From Sympetrum striolatum (Eukaryota; Arthropoda; Insecta; Odonata; Libellulidae): a stretch of DNA of 64,000 bases. Within the stretch, counting starts at the first letter, position 1, and every line of letters begins with the position of its first letter. Location of the stretch: positions 91,988,254 to 92,052,253 of the forward strand of contig OX388343.1 of NCBI GenBank assembly GCA_947579665.1. The letters run 5' to 3'. Below are positions 23,218 through 34,514 of this stretch, piece by piece. The position numbers and the translations under genes were made by a program. The notes under the pieces were generated by a model. That model saw only the letters and a list, made by a program, of their open reading frames with translations. It was not told the DNA's origin and ran no database searches.

Positions 23218-23870
23218 TGTCGTAGCGGTTGGTCGACTTTAGGAATTGAATGAAAATATACTTTTTGATGAGAATAATAATTTTATTTTTCTTACGATTA
23301 TGGTGACTCGATCTGTTGGGGAACGGAAGAAGCCCTTACGGGGTTGGACTGGATGCGGGGAATCCCGGCCGAAGTCTTTAGGCAGACTCGGTCAGCCGGG
23401 GTGGGTTTAGATGCTGGGAATCCCGGCCGAAGTCTTTAGGCAGACTCGGTCAGCCGGGGTGGGTTGAGAAGCGGGGAACCCCGGCCGAAGTCTTTGGGCA
23501 GACTCGGTCAGCCGGGGGTCGCTCTCACTTGCCGAAGTCTGTAGGCAGACACTGTCAGCTAGCGAGAGCGAGGGACGCTCTGATTTTCCCTAAAAATCCA
23601 CGGGCTTATATACTGAGCCCGGTCAAAGGATTGTGACGTGGAAGCGTCTAGAGCAATGCTTGGAAACAGTGCACGCGTCTGTGCAGCGGCCCTAAGGAGC
23701 AACTCCTAGCGTCCGCCCCTAGGCGCCGCAATAAATCGTCCCGTAGTGGATATGGCGTTCTTTCCCTCACGGACGCGTGCGAGACTCATGCTTCCATCGC
23801 CTCGCCTCCTCCGACCGTACCCGTATAGCTCGTCGTAATTGTGCCCGTCGTAATCTTGACGATTACGACA
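23218..23870 (-). repeat. Right LTR (5' LTR of the minus-strand element)
   Basis: 653 bp, no difference from the left LTR noticed by eye. Its minus-strand promoter TATATAAG is at 23,605-23,612. The right flank begins with the GTGT target duplication. Confidence 0.92.
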
Positions 23871-23874
23871 GTGT

Positions 23875-24648
23875 TGTTGGCGGGGCACAGACTTACTGGA
23901 AAGCCATAGTATCAAAGAAGAAACTCAGTGATTTCCCACGAATTCGAAACAAAACCAGTACAGTTAAATATATATGTGGATAATTATTAAGTCTCTAAAC
24001 TCTAATACATTACATAGCAGGTAAAATAACCCCAGCAATTCTTCTGTTACTACAAAACAAAGTTCATAATGGGATTTCAATCCATGTGAAAATTACCCTT
24101 CCAAGTTGAGTGTTGTATTTTGTTCGTAATTTATAAACAATTAAGCCTACAACATTGTTTTTTGAGTTCACTGATTAGAAGTATATCGTTAAACAAATAC
24201 AAACTTACGATTCTTTTCAAATTACACTCCTATATATGGAACTCAAAGCGTTGCGTTGCTAGGGAGTTTCAGTTAACACAAAATTTGTTTAGTGAGAAGT
24301 AAATGCGTTGGTCCCTTATCTTTCGTGTAAATCGATTTCCACTGTACGGCCCACTGTACCCTCTTTAAAATGTCATCGAAAAGGTTAATGTCGACTTACG
24401 AAATACGTCATCAATACTATGCGTTGTTCACGGAAAAGGGAAAGAATCGTGGATGACTGATCGGAATGTATTTCTAGGAAGCTCTTAATGACTTAAGGAG
24501 AGAGTAGTTTGATCTGTAGATATGACAATTGCGTTTCAGGAAGGATTTTCTTAATGTGATTAGTGAAGGCGCGACCGGACACCTTTTAACTTTCAATGGA
24601 ATTATTCCCGATATGATTCATGCGAGCTGCTCTATTTGTCTAAAAATA
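23875..24648. other. Intergenic DNA, nothing recognised
   Basis: AT-rich. A few 60-70-codon frames have no recognisable content. Confidence 0.5.
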
Positions 24649-24725
24649 GATCTTGAAAATTCTGCAAAAGAATTTTCAAGATCCTAAGATTAGAGAGCTA
24701 AGGTCACTCTCGCTGACCTTAGCTC
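24649..24725. repeat. Two adjacent perfect hairpins
   Basis: Hairpin 1: 15-bp perfect arms GATCTTGAAAATTCT (24,649-24,663) and 24,669-24,683, with a 5-nt loop. Hairpin 2: 12-bp perfect arms GAGCTAAGGTCA (24,695-24,706) and 24,714-24,725, with a 7-nt loop. They are 11 nt apart. There is no T run typical of a terminator and no coding role. Confidence 0.8.
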
Positions 24726-25856
24726 CTTTGAGTGTTACGTAATATTTAACTTCTACTCAGTGGTGGGAGTATCAATAAACTTCTCTCTTCCCCATTCGTC
24801 CATTTAGGTTGCGAATATATTAAGCTTATTAATGAAAAACTTTGAAATATATTAATGAAACTTTGAACTCTTTTTTGGTTGCCAATTTTCAAATATTTTC
24901 ATTGTCAAAAGATTCGTAAAAATCCATCATTTTTAGGAAATGAGAAAGAAAATCAAAGAACTTAAAACGAGGCGGAAATTTTTCCTCGACTTTCCTCGTA
25001 TTGCTCAAGGGTAACTAAAGGAACGCCTCGTTAAAAACGCGTTGAAATGGGTGCCGAAGAAGGAAAGTTTCCTAATTGTATACATTATATCTCTCGCTTT
25101 TACTCTAAAAAATACTCCAAAGCATCAATCGCGTACGCTTGTCAACGGCTGATTTTCCTCCATTTAACGAGAATCGTTTCTCAATCACTTTCATTGACAT
25201 AGCGCGGTACGTCGTCTTACGAGGAAAATTTCTGCAAAGAGAGATATGGAATTTCAGGGGGAAAGAATTATACATTCGATATCTATAAACATCCCTGTTT
25301 GTTTGGAATACATTTTTATAAGGAAGATATTAATGCGAGAGAGATTTTCTTCGGCTTTATAATTCTTTTCCCTAGGTTAGAGAGGTGGGTCGACATCATG
25401 AGATCCGGGAAAATGCCTAAGGTTCCGCGGTCAGAAGTCACCGAACAAATTTGTAACTAATGTTTAACTTAATATTTTTATATATGTTTACCATGTGCCG
25501 TAGAGGCCAACTCAAGTAATTATACAAAATTGTGAAGCTTATTTTGTGACAATTTACCAAATTATCGGAATGAAAAGGCGCGAATGATTGCAGATTTGTA
25601 ATGAGCTGTACTTAATCTTACTTCGCACATAAGGAGTATAGCCATATAGCTTACAACCTATTTGATGATAAACGATGACAAGTCGAGTCGAGAACATGGC
25701 GAAGAGTTAAAACTAAAATACAGAGAACGATCTTTAATATATCTATTTCACTTACAAAGAAAGACTAGCGATTTTGATGATTTACATAATGGTTTAGAAT
25801 TTAGGCACCAACATTAATTATTAATAATTATCAAAGGAGATTAATATCCACTAATG
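24726..25856. other. Intergenic DNA, nothing recognised
   Basis: AT-rich with no supported ORF, tRNA or repeat. Confidence 0.5.
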
Positions 25857-25986
25857 GAGTGAAGAAAGGCTTGGTAATCACCACACGTATTTATTGAGTC
25901 GACTTGTTTCGGCTATGCAACCGTCATCAGATATTAATTTCTTCCTTTTTAATTACGTGTTCATATTACCAAGTCTTTCTTCACTC
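25857..25986 (-). mobile_element. Penelope-like terminal foldback with hammerhead-type core
   Basis: A 130-bp nested inverted repeat. Outer 22-bp arms (25,857-25,878 and 25,965-25,986) have one mismatch. Inner 7-bp arms are ACACGTA (25,883-25,889) and TACGTGT (25,954-25,960). In the centre, on the minus strand, CTGATGA (25,924-25,930) is followed by a short GG..CC stem, GAAA (25,907-25,910), a very short C-AA-G link and GTC (25,901-25,903). This is the conserved order of a hammerhead ribozyme with a minimal stem III. Penelope-like retroelements are known to carry such motifs in their terminal repeats. No Penelope ORF is present. Confidence 0.55.
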
Positions 25987-28102
25987 TTTTAGTCTTTGCA
26001 CGAAGTCCGGAAAAATAATTTAGAATTAACCAAAATTGTTTTTAATTTAAGATAAATTTGCAAGAAAACTTTCTTAATCCCTCTCTTGAAAGCTGTATAT
26101 TTCAATGCCTGAAGATCACATATATTAAGTTATTATATTTTATAAAATTTACTAAAATATTTATGTTATATTGCAATAAATCAATTATTAGGATATATTA
26201 AAATATGCTACAATTATTTATATTATATTTGCATTTTAATATTCAGTCATTAACAAGAACTTAAGAACCTAACAAATTCGTGTCCCATCTACATCTGCAT
26301 TTACATGATCCATATTATTTTATTCTGATACGAGCATTTTAATCAAAGTTAATTACTAAGGCGAATATTTTGAGTCCCGCGGTTTTCCTGTCTTATGTGC
26401 GGTCAGATCAGGACGCTAGTAAATTAGACGGTTTTTTTATATCGCATGACGCAAATTACTACTTTATTTATATCTGTCCCTTTTTCCTCTGATGAAACAT
26501 TTGTAATAACCAAATTCACTAAATCTGAATAAGTCACCAGTGAATCATCGAGAGAGTTTTTATCTTGAGCTTCCTAAACTGCACATACTTTAGAATACAA
26601 ATTAGAGGAGAAAGCAGAAAGTAATTATGTTATTGACGACACAATAGATAAGATGCGGGTGATGGAAATGTTATCCCAAACGGGTTCTCGCTACTTGTGA
26701 ATCGGTTTTCTCGGATTTTTAGCGATGAGCCAGCCATTCTATAAATATCTGAAACTACTACACTGTGATATTACTGCACAGGTTGATTATTTTGGGCTTG
26801 AATTGGGACCTTATATCTGGATTTTGCTTTTCTTACGCAATTATTCTTTATCTAAATCGTTGTTCGAATAAAATTAGTAATTTAAAGGTAGTACATGGCA
26901 CTATAGAAACAAACCATCATTTTTCTAATACAGTTTATTTTTCTTTGCCCCCAATAGATTTTTGTAACATTCATTTATGTAAGGGACCATGTCATGTCGT
27001 TAGCACACTGAGGATGCTCCATCGGAAAGTAAAATTTACACTTGTGGCAAACAATATTCTTTAGTATTTTTTTTGGTGCTATCATTTAATAACTTATACT
27101 TACCTTGTCACATTTTGCTTTACTTTGATTGTCGGACAGCCCCAAATAGCTGGGAGGTCTCTCTTTACCTATCGCTACAGCGGTGTAAGTGCTTTTCTCT
27201 GCTTTTATTTAAAAATCCTAATTCTACATCCTAATTTCCTTTATTCCAAGAATTCTTTGTCTACCTCAGGAGAATTTCCGTGACGCTTGCTATTTTATCG
27301 TCACATTATTAATGGCTATGGCGAAGGATGGAGAGAAATAGTTGGGCATACAAGATTAAAAATGAAGAGGTACTCCATTTATATTGCAATAGAAGTACTG
27401 AGGCGATTTCCTCCGTTCGAAGAATTTCAGTAAACCATCCATCACTTTCTTTTGTGAGACTTCAGCTCCAGTTTTTTTTCTCTAGTCATCTCCTTAACAT
27501 GTTGAAATTTATATTGTGATACGAACATAGAAATTTAATTAAACAAGTAGGACCTATAAAAAATAATTTAAAGTTTCGGTCTACGTATTGTTAAAATTAG
27601 GTAATTTAAACCATGAGTGAGTGATTTCATAAAACCTTATGAACCTAAAGCCTACCATTCACCCCCTCAGATAGGTGCGCCTTGGAGCATTTACATGTTC
27701 CATCAATATGCAGCTCTTGTTTCCAGTATTCCCATCTCTTCAGTATAAAAAATAAATCTACAGACAATATAATAAATTAAATAGAAATGATCAATAAATA
27801 AGTGCTTTTTTTACTCGGTGAAATTTATCAAATTTACGGACAGTGATGAGGGGAAAGTTATGGGAACTTTCTCTCGCGTATGTCTCGTGAATAATGCAAT
27901 TTTCATATGGAAAAATATTTCAAAGAGAGCTGGTCTAATGTGAGTAATTAATATATGAAGTTGATTGGCGATTGATGACACTAACATTTTACTTAAGAAA
28001 GAATTTTAATTTTAATACTGAGTAAACGTTTCAATTACCTTTACATTACCTTTCGTCTATTTTGAGTGAGTAATCAAAAGAGGTTTTATGGACGATACTT
28101 AC
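25987..28102. other. AT-rich DNA, possible intron of the 28.1-kb exon
   Basis: No ORF with recognisable content. If the 28.1-kb exon is real, this is the start of its downstream intron on the minus strand. No following exon was found. Confidence 0.35.
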
Positions 28103-28181
28103 CCTCGGAAGCAAAATAGATTGAGGCGGCCGTCGGATCAAAGTGATAGACCTTTCATCTTGATTTCCAGCTGCCGGCATG
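28103..28181 (-). CDS. Candidate small first coding exon of an unidentified gene
   Basis: A 79-nt GC-rich island in AT-rich DNA is bounded on the minus strand by textbook splice signals. A TACTTAA branch-like sequence and TTCTTCTTCG tract end in GTAG at 28,182, and the donor is GAGG|GTAAGTAT at 28,102. The exon begins C-ATG, so the start codon sits immediately after the splice. Of the three frames only the ATG frame is open. It encodes 26 residues, MPAAGNQDERS then ITLIRRPPQSILLPR, and ends in phase 0. I do not recognise the protein and found no downstream exon on the minus strand in the window. A 5' UTR exon could lie in the CpG-rich block at 31 kb. It could also be a chance arrangement. Confidence 0.45.
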
Positions 28182-29499
28182 CTACGAACGAAGAAGAAGA
28201 TTAAGTAAAATATTTAATTAAGCAGCATAATTGTATTGCTTATCACGGAGTTTAAGTATAATAAACCTAAATATACAAGTTTTTCATCCATTGGCAGACT
28301 GTTTTATTTAGGAATCCGCAAAACCAGGTCTACTTCTCGCTACAATCAGATAGTTTCCAAATTAAGTTGCGTGATGAAATAAAGGTAAAAGATCAAAGTA
28401 CAATTTTTATCAATACTTTCATCCTTCGACATAACGAAGCTAATATCAAATATTACAAGCAAACATTATACCCATAGAGGTAGTCAGTCAGCTCTAGCTG
28501 ATTAGTATAGGTGTCGAACGTATTTTTATAAAATTTAGCCATAGAGTAAGGATTCTAAAACAAGTGATCTCGGAAAACAGACTGGATGTAATGTAATACA
28601 TAGCTACAAACATTCAAGCATCTCCTTTCCTTATTTACGGATATTATATCAAAAATAATTTAATTTACAGCTACGAAATTTTTAAGACAATTCTGATTTC
28701 TTTGATGTTTTGCTTTACAGAAAATCTTCACGCAATGATTTCAACTTTCTTATTTTATGGTAAAATTTAAATTAATTTTGCGGTATAAACAATCTCTTAA
28801 TATAAATATTTCTTTATTTATTAAGTTTCCAATACTTACTTCAATATGCTGCGAACAGAATTTGAAATTGACTAACAACAGTTAAAGGGTGCCGTCAAAT
28901 ATTCTGTCTTTAAAAATATTTCATATTAAAAATATATCTTTAAATAAATTTTACGTCTCTTATCGAATACTAAAGAATAAATAAAGTTCATTGCGGGTTA
29001 AACACTTACTTGTTAGTGCGAGATTTGTTTTTGTTTTAATTCGTGTCGATGACAATATTAAAGCCTGAAAACAATGAAACTCTATGGAAGCTGAAGAATT
29101 GGAATATTAGATAAGGAAGCAGTCGTCCGAATAGGAGAACAGTAATAGATGTTTATTGATAATACACAGATGGATAAAGATCTTTAACGACAAAATATCC
29201 AATATGTCAAAAAATGGATATGGAAAACAAACTGATATCTTTGGAAAAGAAGAAACTCTTTCAATAAGAAAAATACAATACTTTTGGGCATAAAATAATT
29301 CGTCTGACTATCGAAACAAGATAACAGTAGTATAAAACACTACGATGTTATTTATATAATCGAATAGAAAGCATCGAATTGTCTGATATTGTTTATTGTT
29401 CGGTAAGATTTTTATGTTTCTAATCGATCGTACATATTCTGATATTAGACCACGACTAGAAAATGTACTCAGTAATCCAAATGAGTTTCAAGTAACATT
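28182..29499. other. AT-rich non-coding DNA
   Basis: Nothing recognised. It may be the first intron of the gene starting at 28.1 kb. Confidence 0.4.
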
Positions 29500-29920
29500 G
29501 TATTTAGGGCCCAATCTTGCGCATGGGCGTAGTTTCTGTGAATCTGACAACAAATAGAGGATCTTCGATACAGGAGGCTCGACAGCAACGTTACGGCTAT
29601 GGCAGAGTCCCTCGGTCGGAATTCACTCCAGGTGAGAAGATCCGAGTAACGACAGAAGCTTTTCGAAAAGTTATTCAGTTCAGAAGTTTTAGAGGAAATA
29701 AATGATATTTTAGTGCCAATGAAGAACGAGTGCGACGTCCGAGAAGCGTCGACAAAACATTACTAGGAAGCAATCGCAAAAATAGATAATTAATTTTGGT
29801 CGTTTTATTCTTATACAATTACAAAGGCTAATAGGGTCGATTAAGTAATGATAGTTTATATAAATAATGATGCTATACGCCACTGGTGGCTCGCACGGTA
29901 TATATCTAAATCAAAAAAAT
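29500..29920 (+). mobile_element. LINE family A, degenerate 3' fragment
   Basis: Sequence from about 29,560 aligns with the better copy at 35.3-35.7 kb. Shared pieces include GGCAGAGTCCCTCGGT, GAATTCACT.CAGGT, AGAAGATC.GA, TTTTCGAAAAGTT, TTAGTGCCA.T and AGAAGCGTCGAC. Reading frames are broken by frameshifts and stops. The family's 3' tip, TACGCCACTGGTGGCTCGC..GGTATATATCTAAATC, closes it near 29,915. Confidence 0.7.
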
Positions 29921-30539
29921 ATAATCTGCAATCAGGATAGTTACAGTGAAACAAGATATGTTTTGTCAAGAATTGTCAGTACAAGTCGGTAAGCATTAAC
30001 AGTATTCTTCATAACATAGGGCGGGAATCCTTAAAAGAAACGAGTTTTAAATACGGAGTGAATTATCCCTGTACAGTAAGAGAGAACTAGTGGCTAATGA
30101 TAGCCGTTTCAAACTCATTTTTCTGCAAACGATAGGTACACAACAGAAACTGACTGAACTGAAACTGCAAGCTATTTGTTGCATGCATCCTGCCACATGC
30201 TAAACGGAAAATTGTAACGAAGATTTTACAGAACGGTAGTTAACGAAGGAAGATAGAAGAGATGATGGAAGAGAAATGCATCCGTGAGAATAAATCGTAT
30301 CACATATAATGGACAACGCCACCATTCTAAAAGCATTGTGGGGAATGTTTGGCGTAGACCCTGTTGATTTCATAAGCATAGGGATCTGTAATGCGTGGAA
30401 TAGATTCATATGCATCTTTTTGAAGGAAAATAATTTTTCTCATACAATATTGTTTCATCCTGACACTCAGTTTACCAAGCATTAAAATTTATACATATAT
30501 CTAGCAAATGATCCATGTATTTCGGATGTAAGTTAAAAT
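29921..30539. other. Intergenic DNA, nothing recognised
   Basis: AT-rich with a 71-codon minus-strand frame (30,200-30,415) of no recognisable content. Confidence 0.45.
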
Positions 30540-30965
30540 ATTTTTGTTCAAATTTTCCTTTTTTCTGTTCGGCTGTTATCATGATTTTACCTACTTGTAT
30601 GTAAATGCGTAACTTTTTTATACACTTTATTTTTGTTTTTTTTTGTATGATATTATTGGTTTGTCTTCTTGTCTTTTAAATTTCATTTAATCTGATGTCA
30701 TCGCTAAATTTAGTTTCCTATCTGGAGGTTTCGCAGGTTATTCACATCCCCCTTCTTGAGGGTGTTTTCCTGTAGCGGAAATTTTTTCCTATGCTCTTAG
30801 ATTAGGTTTTTCTAAATCAACTAAGTACTCTTCTTCTGTGTACTTTTTTCAAGCTATTTTTTTAATTTGTACGACGAAGTTGTAGATGTAAGAAGATTGA
30901 GAATAGGTTAATACCTATGGGTATAGCCTCAATCTCGCCCCGAGTCTTTATTTTCGTATTATTAT
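30540..30965 (+). mobile_element. LINE family B, 3' end, second copy
   Basis: It has the same T-rich 3' UTR as 11.08-11.36 kb, with CCCCCTTCTT.. GGGTGTTTTCC. The two-part terminal hairpin has an outer stem AGATTGAG (30,894-30,901) with CTCAATCT (30,928-30,935) and an inner stem ATACC with GGTAT. The hairpin shape is kept while its bases differ from copy 1. No coding part is recognised. Confidence 0.55.
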
Positions 30966-31605
30966 GATAGGTACGGCCTCATGACGCGTTAGAATAGGCG
31001 GATGTCGAACGTCTTACGTTAGCTATCTTTTTGAAATCCGAATGAGAAGTCCACGTCAAGACGAAAATTCCGATGTCGTCAATGGTCGCGAACCGAAGAC
31101 CCTTTAGTCACTCTCTCCCCATTTTAAAAACACTCTCACGTGAGCTGTATGACGCTGAGCTTTCTAGAGCCGAAATACTCGATGCATCCGACCGACGGGG
31201 ATTTCAAAACAAAAAAGGAATTCCGCGAATCCCGAGATTTTTCACCGCTTTTCCGCAGTCTCCCAACTTCCCTAGTCTGCGATCACGTGCGTAGGAAACG
31301 GTGTTTAACCTCGAACGCGTTTTTTTTCTTCGCCGCCGTGTCCTCACGCGTTTCAGAAGATGCCGTCACGCGCCGTCCTACGTCATCGAGAAAGGTGACG
31401 CATTACCTGCAGTGACGTATCCGGTCCAGTGTTTGGCCGCTGATTCAACGTCACTCGAGCGAACGGGTTCTGTCATGACATAAACAGAAAGAAATTCGTT
31501 AGTGGGTCGATGCAAACATATGTGTCTGTGTTGAATGACGTTTTGATGGCTCGTGTGACGCATTCAATTTGGTGGCCGTCAACAGCCGGGATATCCAAAC
31601 TTAGG
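30966..31605. promoter_or_regulatory. CpG-rich block dense in TGACG half-sites, candidate promoter/enhancer
   Basis: TGACG or its complement CGTCA occurs 12 times between 30,982 and 31,581, about ten times the chance rate for 600 bp. Two CACGTG E-boxes are present, one inside TCACGTGA (31,136-31,143) and one at 31,284-31,289. CpG is abundant against AT-rich flanks. Open frames of 60-90 codons on both strands look incidental. It lies 2.8 kb upstream, on the minus strand, of the candidate coding exon at 28.1 kb. A weak AAC|GTAAGA donor near 31,013 could end an untranslated exon. Confidence 0.4.
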
Positions 31606-31610
31606 AGGAG

Positions 31611-31770
31611 CGAATTAAATAAATATAGTCAAGCGTAACTTGGTGGAATTTCATATTAAATAATTTAATGATAAAGTCAAAAGATGTATAATGTACAAAT
31701 CCGAAAAATAGCCTATCAATTTGTGGGATTTGCATATGTTATATCATTTGACTTTGTTATTAAAGTTTAT
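31611..31770. mobile_element. MITE-like foldback element, copy 2
   Basis: The left end matches copy 1 at 15.45 kb over about 85 bp, including AAGCGTA, GGTGGAATTTCATATT and AAGTCAAAAGAT. The right arm (about 31,728-31,768) is its imperfect inverse, with ATCATTTGACTTTGTTATTAAAG. The loop is shorter than in copy 1. Confidence 0.5.
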
Positions 31771-33020
31771 TTTTTTAAGAAGAGCGATTTTATGGAAAAT
31801 CAGTATCGTTTGGTGGGATATTGATTCCTGCTTCTGTATCCTAACAATTGGAATATTTTTCATTTTTTTGATACTGGATAGTTAAAATATATCTTTAATA
31901 TATTTTCATCTCAATCTTGTTCATGGCCATGATGGAATGAAAGTTAATGAATGATGTTGTATAATTGTCTCTCCTTACGAGATGCAAACAAAGTGTCACT
32001 CTTAGAGTCATTGTGCTTTACGTACGCTGACTACTTCCGCTTATAGCATTCTGACTCGTTGTGGAAAGCAATGGCAAGCTATCTCACTCGTCATCTTGCA
32101 TCAGAAATCAATATTAGTACCTCTCAATGGCTAATGTTAGCGGGAGTGAGGTTCCAACCGAAATTAGGAATGAATACTTTACTGACAGACAAAAGGGGTA
32201 TTGGTATATATACATTATATGCCATACGTCACAGGCGGCTTTTTGAGTCACTATGTAACTGTAAATAAGAAGTTGCAATTTCTATGTTTTTGACTTTATG
32301 GTTTCCTTGAGAAACTACTCAATTTATTCTGTTTTACGCCTTAATTATTCTTTCGGAAAGTTGAATTCGTTGCTGACTGAATTCGGCTAACAAGGATTGC
32401 TTTCAGAAAGAATTCCATTGCTACTCGAAATACAATTATCCCTTTGGTCTTAAATCATAATACGATCTAAAACATTGTACTGAAATTGATACTATATTTT
32501 ACTATTTATTTCGTAAGGATATGCATCATGGAGTACATTTTGGTCAGCTATGAACCTTGGAATTGTGAAAATGCGAACAAACAAAAACCAATCCTTGTTC
32601 GTTGAGCTCGGAAATCAGAAAAATAATCTCTGTTAACAGAGTTTGACGTTAATCGAGTTATCACAGTATTTGGTCTACCGTATATTGGCAAGATGACACA
32701 CACGATGTTCTTATGTGGCCATTTATAGAAAATATTAGGTATTCCAGATTTAGATTGATAAAAGAATCAAAGTTTTACATGTGGCATACATTTTTAAAGT
32801 TTCAGCCTATTCAAGAGTTATTAATTATGAGAAAATGAAGTCAGGATTAATTTTACATCTAAAGTTTTTAATATTTTTTACTGTGAGATGAGAATTGTTC
32901 GATAACTTTTGGTATTAGAAAGTCTGGAGCTATTGGAAATGGAACTGAATCATCTCGTATAAGGAAAGAAAAGTTTCTTCCTACAAGCCGCGAAGCGTGG
33001 GATGACGATCACCAGGTCGA
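31771..33020. other. Intergenic DNA, nothing recognised
   Basis: AT-rich with no supported ORF. A 69-codon plus-strand frame at 32,059 is unconvincing. Confidence 0.45.
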
Positions 33021-33075
33021 TTAAAGTTGACGTTCATCATAACCTGATGATCACCTGATCTTTCGTCGTGAACGG
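33007..33075. repeat. Inverted-repeat segment, possibly Penelope-derived
   Basis: GATCACCAGGT and ACCTGATGATC form an 11-bp inverted pair with one mismatch. A further GTTCA/TGAAC pair overlaps it. CTGATGATCACC resembles hammerhead-type motifs, but no GAAA partner in a workable position is present on either strand, so no ribozyme is called. Confidence 0.3.
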
Positions 33076-33551
33076 TCTTGCCAACTGTTTATTCCTTTTG
33101 TAAAACGAATTAAGCTTTCGTGTTTTTTGGTGAAAATTTCCCCTACTTTTCTGACTTTTTCGTTAAACTCCGATGGATCGAAGACAAACTTAGGAATTTT
33201 CTTAAGGTTTAAATTTGCAATAAATATAAGAAATAAGCCATGACTAAAATAATAAACTAATAAATATACTAAGTAATTCGTGGGCTGTGGGTTGTTTTTT
33301 TATTGCATATGCTTAAGATGTCGAGGCAAGGAGATAATAGTTAAATCATGACCTATATTAACAAAATTTTCACCAAATCGGAATGGGTCTTTCAACCATT
33401 TTAAAAGACCTCCCCTCTCACACTTCCTATTTTTACCTCGCTTTTCTAAATCATGTTTCTACCCTCATGCGATGCCATGCGTTTTTGAGCGGAAGTACGA
33501 TGCTGGAAAGTTTAAGTCTAACGTAAATAAATATACAATTTCTCAGAGCCT

Positions 33552-33577
33552 AAGCATGAGCTGATAAGCTCATGCTT
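33552..33577. repeat. Perfect 11-bp hairpin with GATA loop
   Basis: AAGCATGAGCT and AGCTCATGCTT are separated by GATA. No associated gene. The surrounding 33.1-34.5 kb is otherwise featureless. Confidence 0.6.
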
Positions 33578-34514
33578 TGTATTTATCCACTAAGAAAAGA
33601 ATGGCCAACACCAGAAACAATCCACAATTCTTTCTTATTAATTTTGCGGCAAAGATTTAGAACGCAAGTTCACTGTTCGAAGACCGATAGCAGTTTCCAA
33701 ATTTCATATAGGTACCGGTCCTTCTTTCTATACATTTTAAACTTCCACTTCCGACCGTAATTAAAGACATATATTATCAAAAAATCATGACCATTAGATT
33801 ATGAATTTCAAAATTGGAAACTTCTGCAACAAAAATTTCGTAATGTAACGAAAAGGAAATTTCCTAGAACTTGAATTTTCTCGCCCATTAAAATGTAAGA
33901 TTCTGGTAAAGGAAAGGATCTGCTGCGAGATAGCACACCCTCATGCTCTCCCCCGCTGTTCTTTTCAAACCCCTAAGGTAACGCAACGCTCCCCACGGCG
34001 TGAAACTCTTCTTGAATAACCCCAAGGAAATACAGACTCGTTAAGCTAGTAACGACCCATTATATTTAAAAAGCAAGCAAAATTATTCATCACAAACCTT
34101 AAGTCATGTGAACCACTCTCGGTACCTGTGGTGCCATGATTCTTCACTCTTCCTGCATTTATCGTGTCCTGAGTCGATGGAATTGGTTGGTTTAATATAG
34201 AAAATAATCTTTTCAAATGAAACTTTAAAGTTCAATCACGCACTTCCAACTAATCAATAGGGCTTGACGAGAATAAGATTACAAATGCGCTCGCCTTGCC
34301 CTATCCGTTATTAACAACATTCTAGCCTTTTATGATTAAAATAGTATTATAAAATTCGATCCTATTAAAATAAATTTGGTCAGTAAACAATAATGCAAAA
34401 TATCAAGGATGTTAATCTAACTAAATTTGTATTCGAGAATATAAATTATTACGGTAATATATTATTTGTTTTATTATATTCATTGTCTAATATCGTACCT
34501 TTTTCCATTACTGA

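Larger units (their letters stand above)
19076..23874 (-). mobile_element. Internally deleted Ty3/gypsy LTR retrotransposon with 4-bp TSD
   Basis: The element spans 19,080-23,870 between GTGT target-site duplications (19,076-19,079 and 23,871-23,874). Two 653-bp LTRs begin TGTCGTA and end TACGACA and look identical, so insertion is recent. The minus-strand orientation follows from the protease, RT and RNase H remnants, the PBS next to the right LTR, a TATA box and AATAAA in minus order, and a purine-rich GATGGGGTGA next to the left LTR. The interior is only 3,485 bp. Capsid core, most of RT, most of RNase H and the integrase core are missing. It must have been mobilised in trans. Confidence 0.93.

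Noticed and set aside
33007..33075. Third hammerhead ribozyme
   Set aside because: CTGATGA is present but no GAAA partner is placed to form the core on that strand.
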